A DNA stretch of 64,000 bases from contig NZ_CP030059.1 of NCBI RefSeq assembly GCF_015291745.1, positions 3,375,501-3,439,500 on the forward strand. The letters run 5' to 3'. Positions 63,863 through 64,000 of the stretch are shown in pieces. Position 1 is the stretch's first letter, and the number at the start of each line of letters is the position of its first letter. The stretch comes from Bradyrhizobium sp. CCBAU 53351 (GTDB taxonomy: Bacteria > Pseudomonadota > Alphaproteobacteria > Rhizobiales > Xanthobacteraceae). The position numbers and the translations under genes are program-made. Under the pieces are notes generated by a model that had not been told where the DNA came from, searched no databases, and saw only the letters and a list, made by a program, of their open reading frames with translations.

Positions 63863-64000
63863 ATGGCCGCGGGCATGACATCGGCGGCTGCGGAGATCGC
63901 ATCGCCGGTCGGCATCGTCGCCGGCGGCGGCGCGATGCCGTTCGCGGTCGCCGACTCGCTTGCCGCCCGCGGCATCACGCCGGTGCTGTTTCCGCTGCGG
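63863..64000 (+). CDS. lpxI: UDP-2,3-diacylglucosamine pyrophosphatase LpxI (3' partial)
   Basis: The first 46 codons are visible before the window ends. IASPVGIVAGGGAMPFAVADSL and ARGITPVLFPL match the LpxI N-terminal domain, the alphaproteobacterial replacement for LpxH. The position directly after lpxA (7 bp) agrees. The start may be ATG 63863 (after TTTTGGG) or ATG 63875. Confidence 0.88.
   Translation, partial: MAAGMTSAAAEIASPVGIVAGGGAMPFAVADSLAARGITPVLFPLR

Overview
The window reads as chromosomal DNA of a Bradyrhizobium-like alphaproteobacterium (Bradyrhizobium or a close Nitrobacteraceae relative). The reasons are high GC, gene orders typical of Rhizobiales (nuoMN-birA-RNase J-mce; proS-lolC-lolD ... 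dnaE; rpsB-tsf-pyrH-frr-uppS-cdsA-dxr-rseP-bamA-lpxD-fabZ-lpxA-lpxI), DUF3551 and RopB/Omp31-type proteins, alphaproteobacterial LexA boxes, and GAGCATGATC-type palindromic repeats. Assignment is by recognition, not by database search.

Layout. 0-6.4 kb: end of the nuo operon (nuoM, partial, and nuoN), biotin ligase, RNase J, methylmalonyl-CoA epimerase, a DUF1467 protein and a small membrane protein. 6.4-18.9 kb: accessory metabolism and transport, with methylthioribose kinase, a five-gene dipeptide/oligopeptide ABC importer (+), then on the minus strand a sugar-type ABC importer, a serine hydrolase and a globin. 19.4-26.7 kb: a copper-acquisition operon made of a DUF2946 protein, a TonB-dependent receptor, a Cys/His-containing BNR-repeat protein, a TlpA-like thioredoxin, a PCuAC chaperone, a YcnI/DUF1775 protein and a CopC-CopD fusion. 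It resembles the pcu-type operons that supply copper to cytochrome oxidase. 26.8-30.2 kb: proS, lolC, lolD. 30.3-42.3 kb: accessory genes, with an MDR dehydrogenase and its divergent XRE regulator, a secreted ClpP-like protein, a GAF/PAS hybrid histidine kinase, a second methionine aminopeptidase, a MocR regulator divergent from an AhpD-like/HD-protein pair (the HD gene is frameshifted), two DUF3551 genes and an outer-membrane barrel. 42.4-50.5 kb: a 32-codon membrane-peptide gene under two LexA-type boxes, dnaE, an exported beta-carbonic anhydrase, a DUF2846 lipoprotein and a caspase-fold protein that lacks both catalytic residues. 50.5-64 kb: translation, isoprenoid, phospholipid, outer-membrane and lipid A genes, ending in a partial lpxI.

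The most interesting point is the short gene at 42441-42539. It is a 32-residue single-span peptide whose promoter carries GAAC-N7-GAAC and GTTC-N7-GTTC, the direct-repeat LexA operator of alphaproteobacteria. Its size, topology and regulation match the logic of the SOS cell-division inhibitor SidA of Caulobacter, so it is a candidate DNA-damage checkpoint peptide. Secondary points are the pseudo-caspase, the metal-motif BNR protein in the copper operon, the frameshifted HD gene, and two families of dispersed repeats. No tRNA, rRNA, CRISPR array, insertion sequence or prophage was seen.
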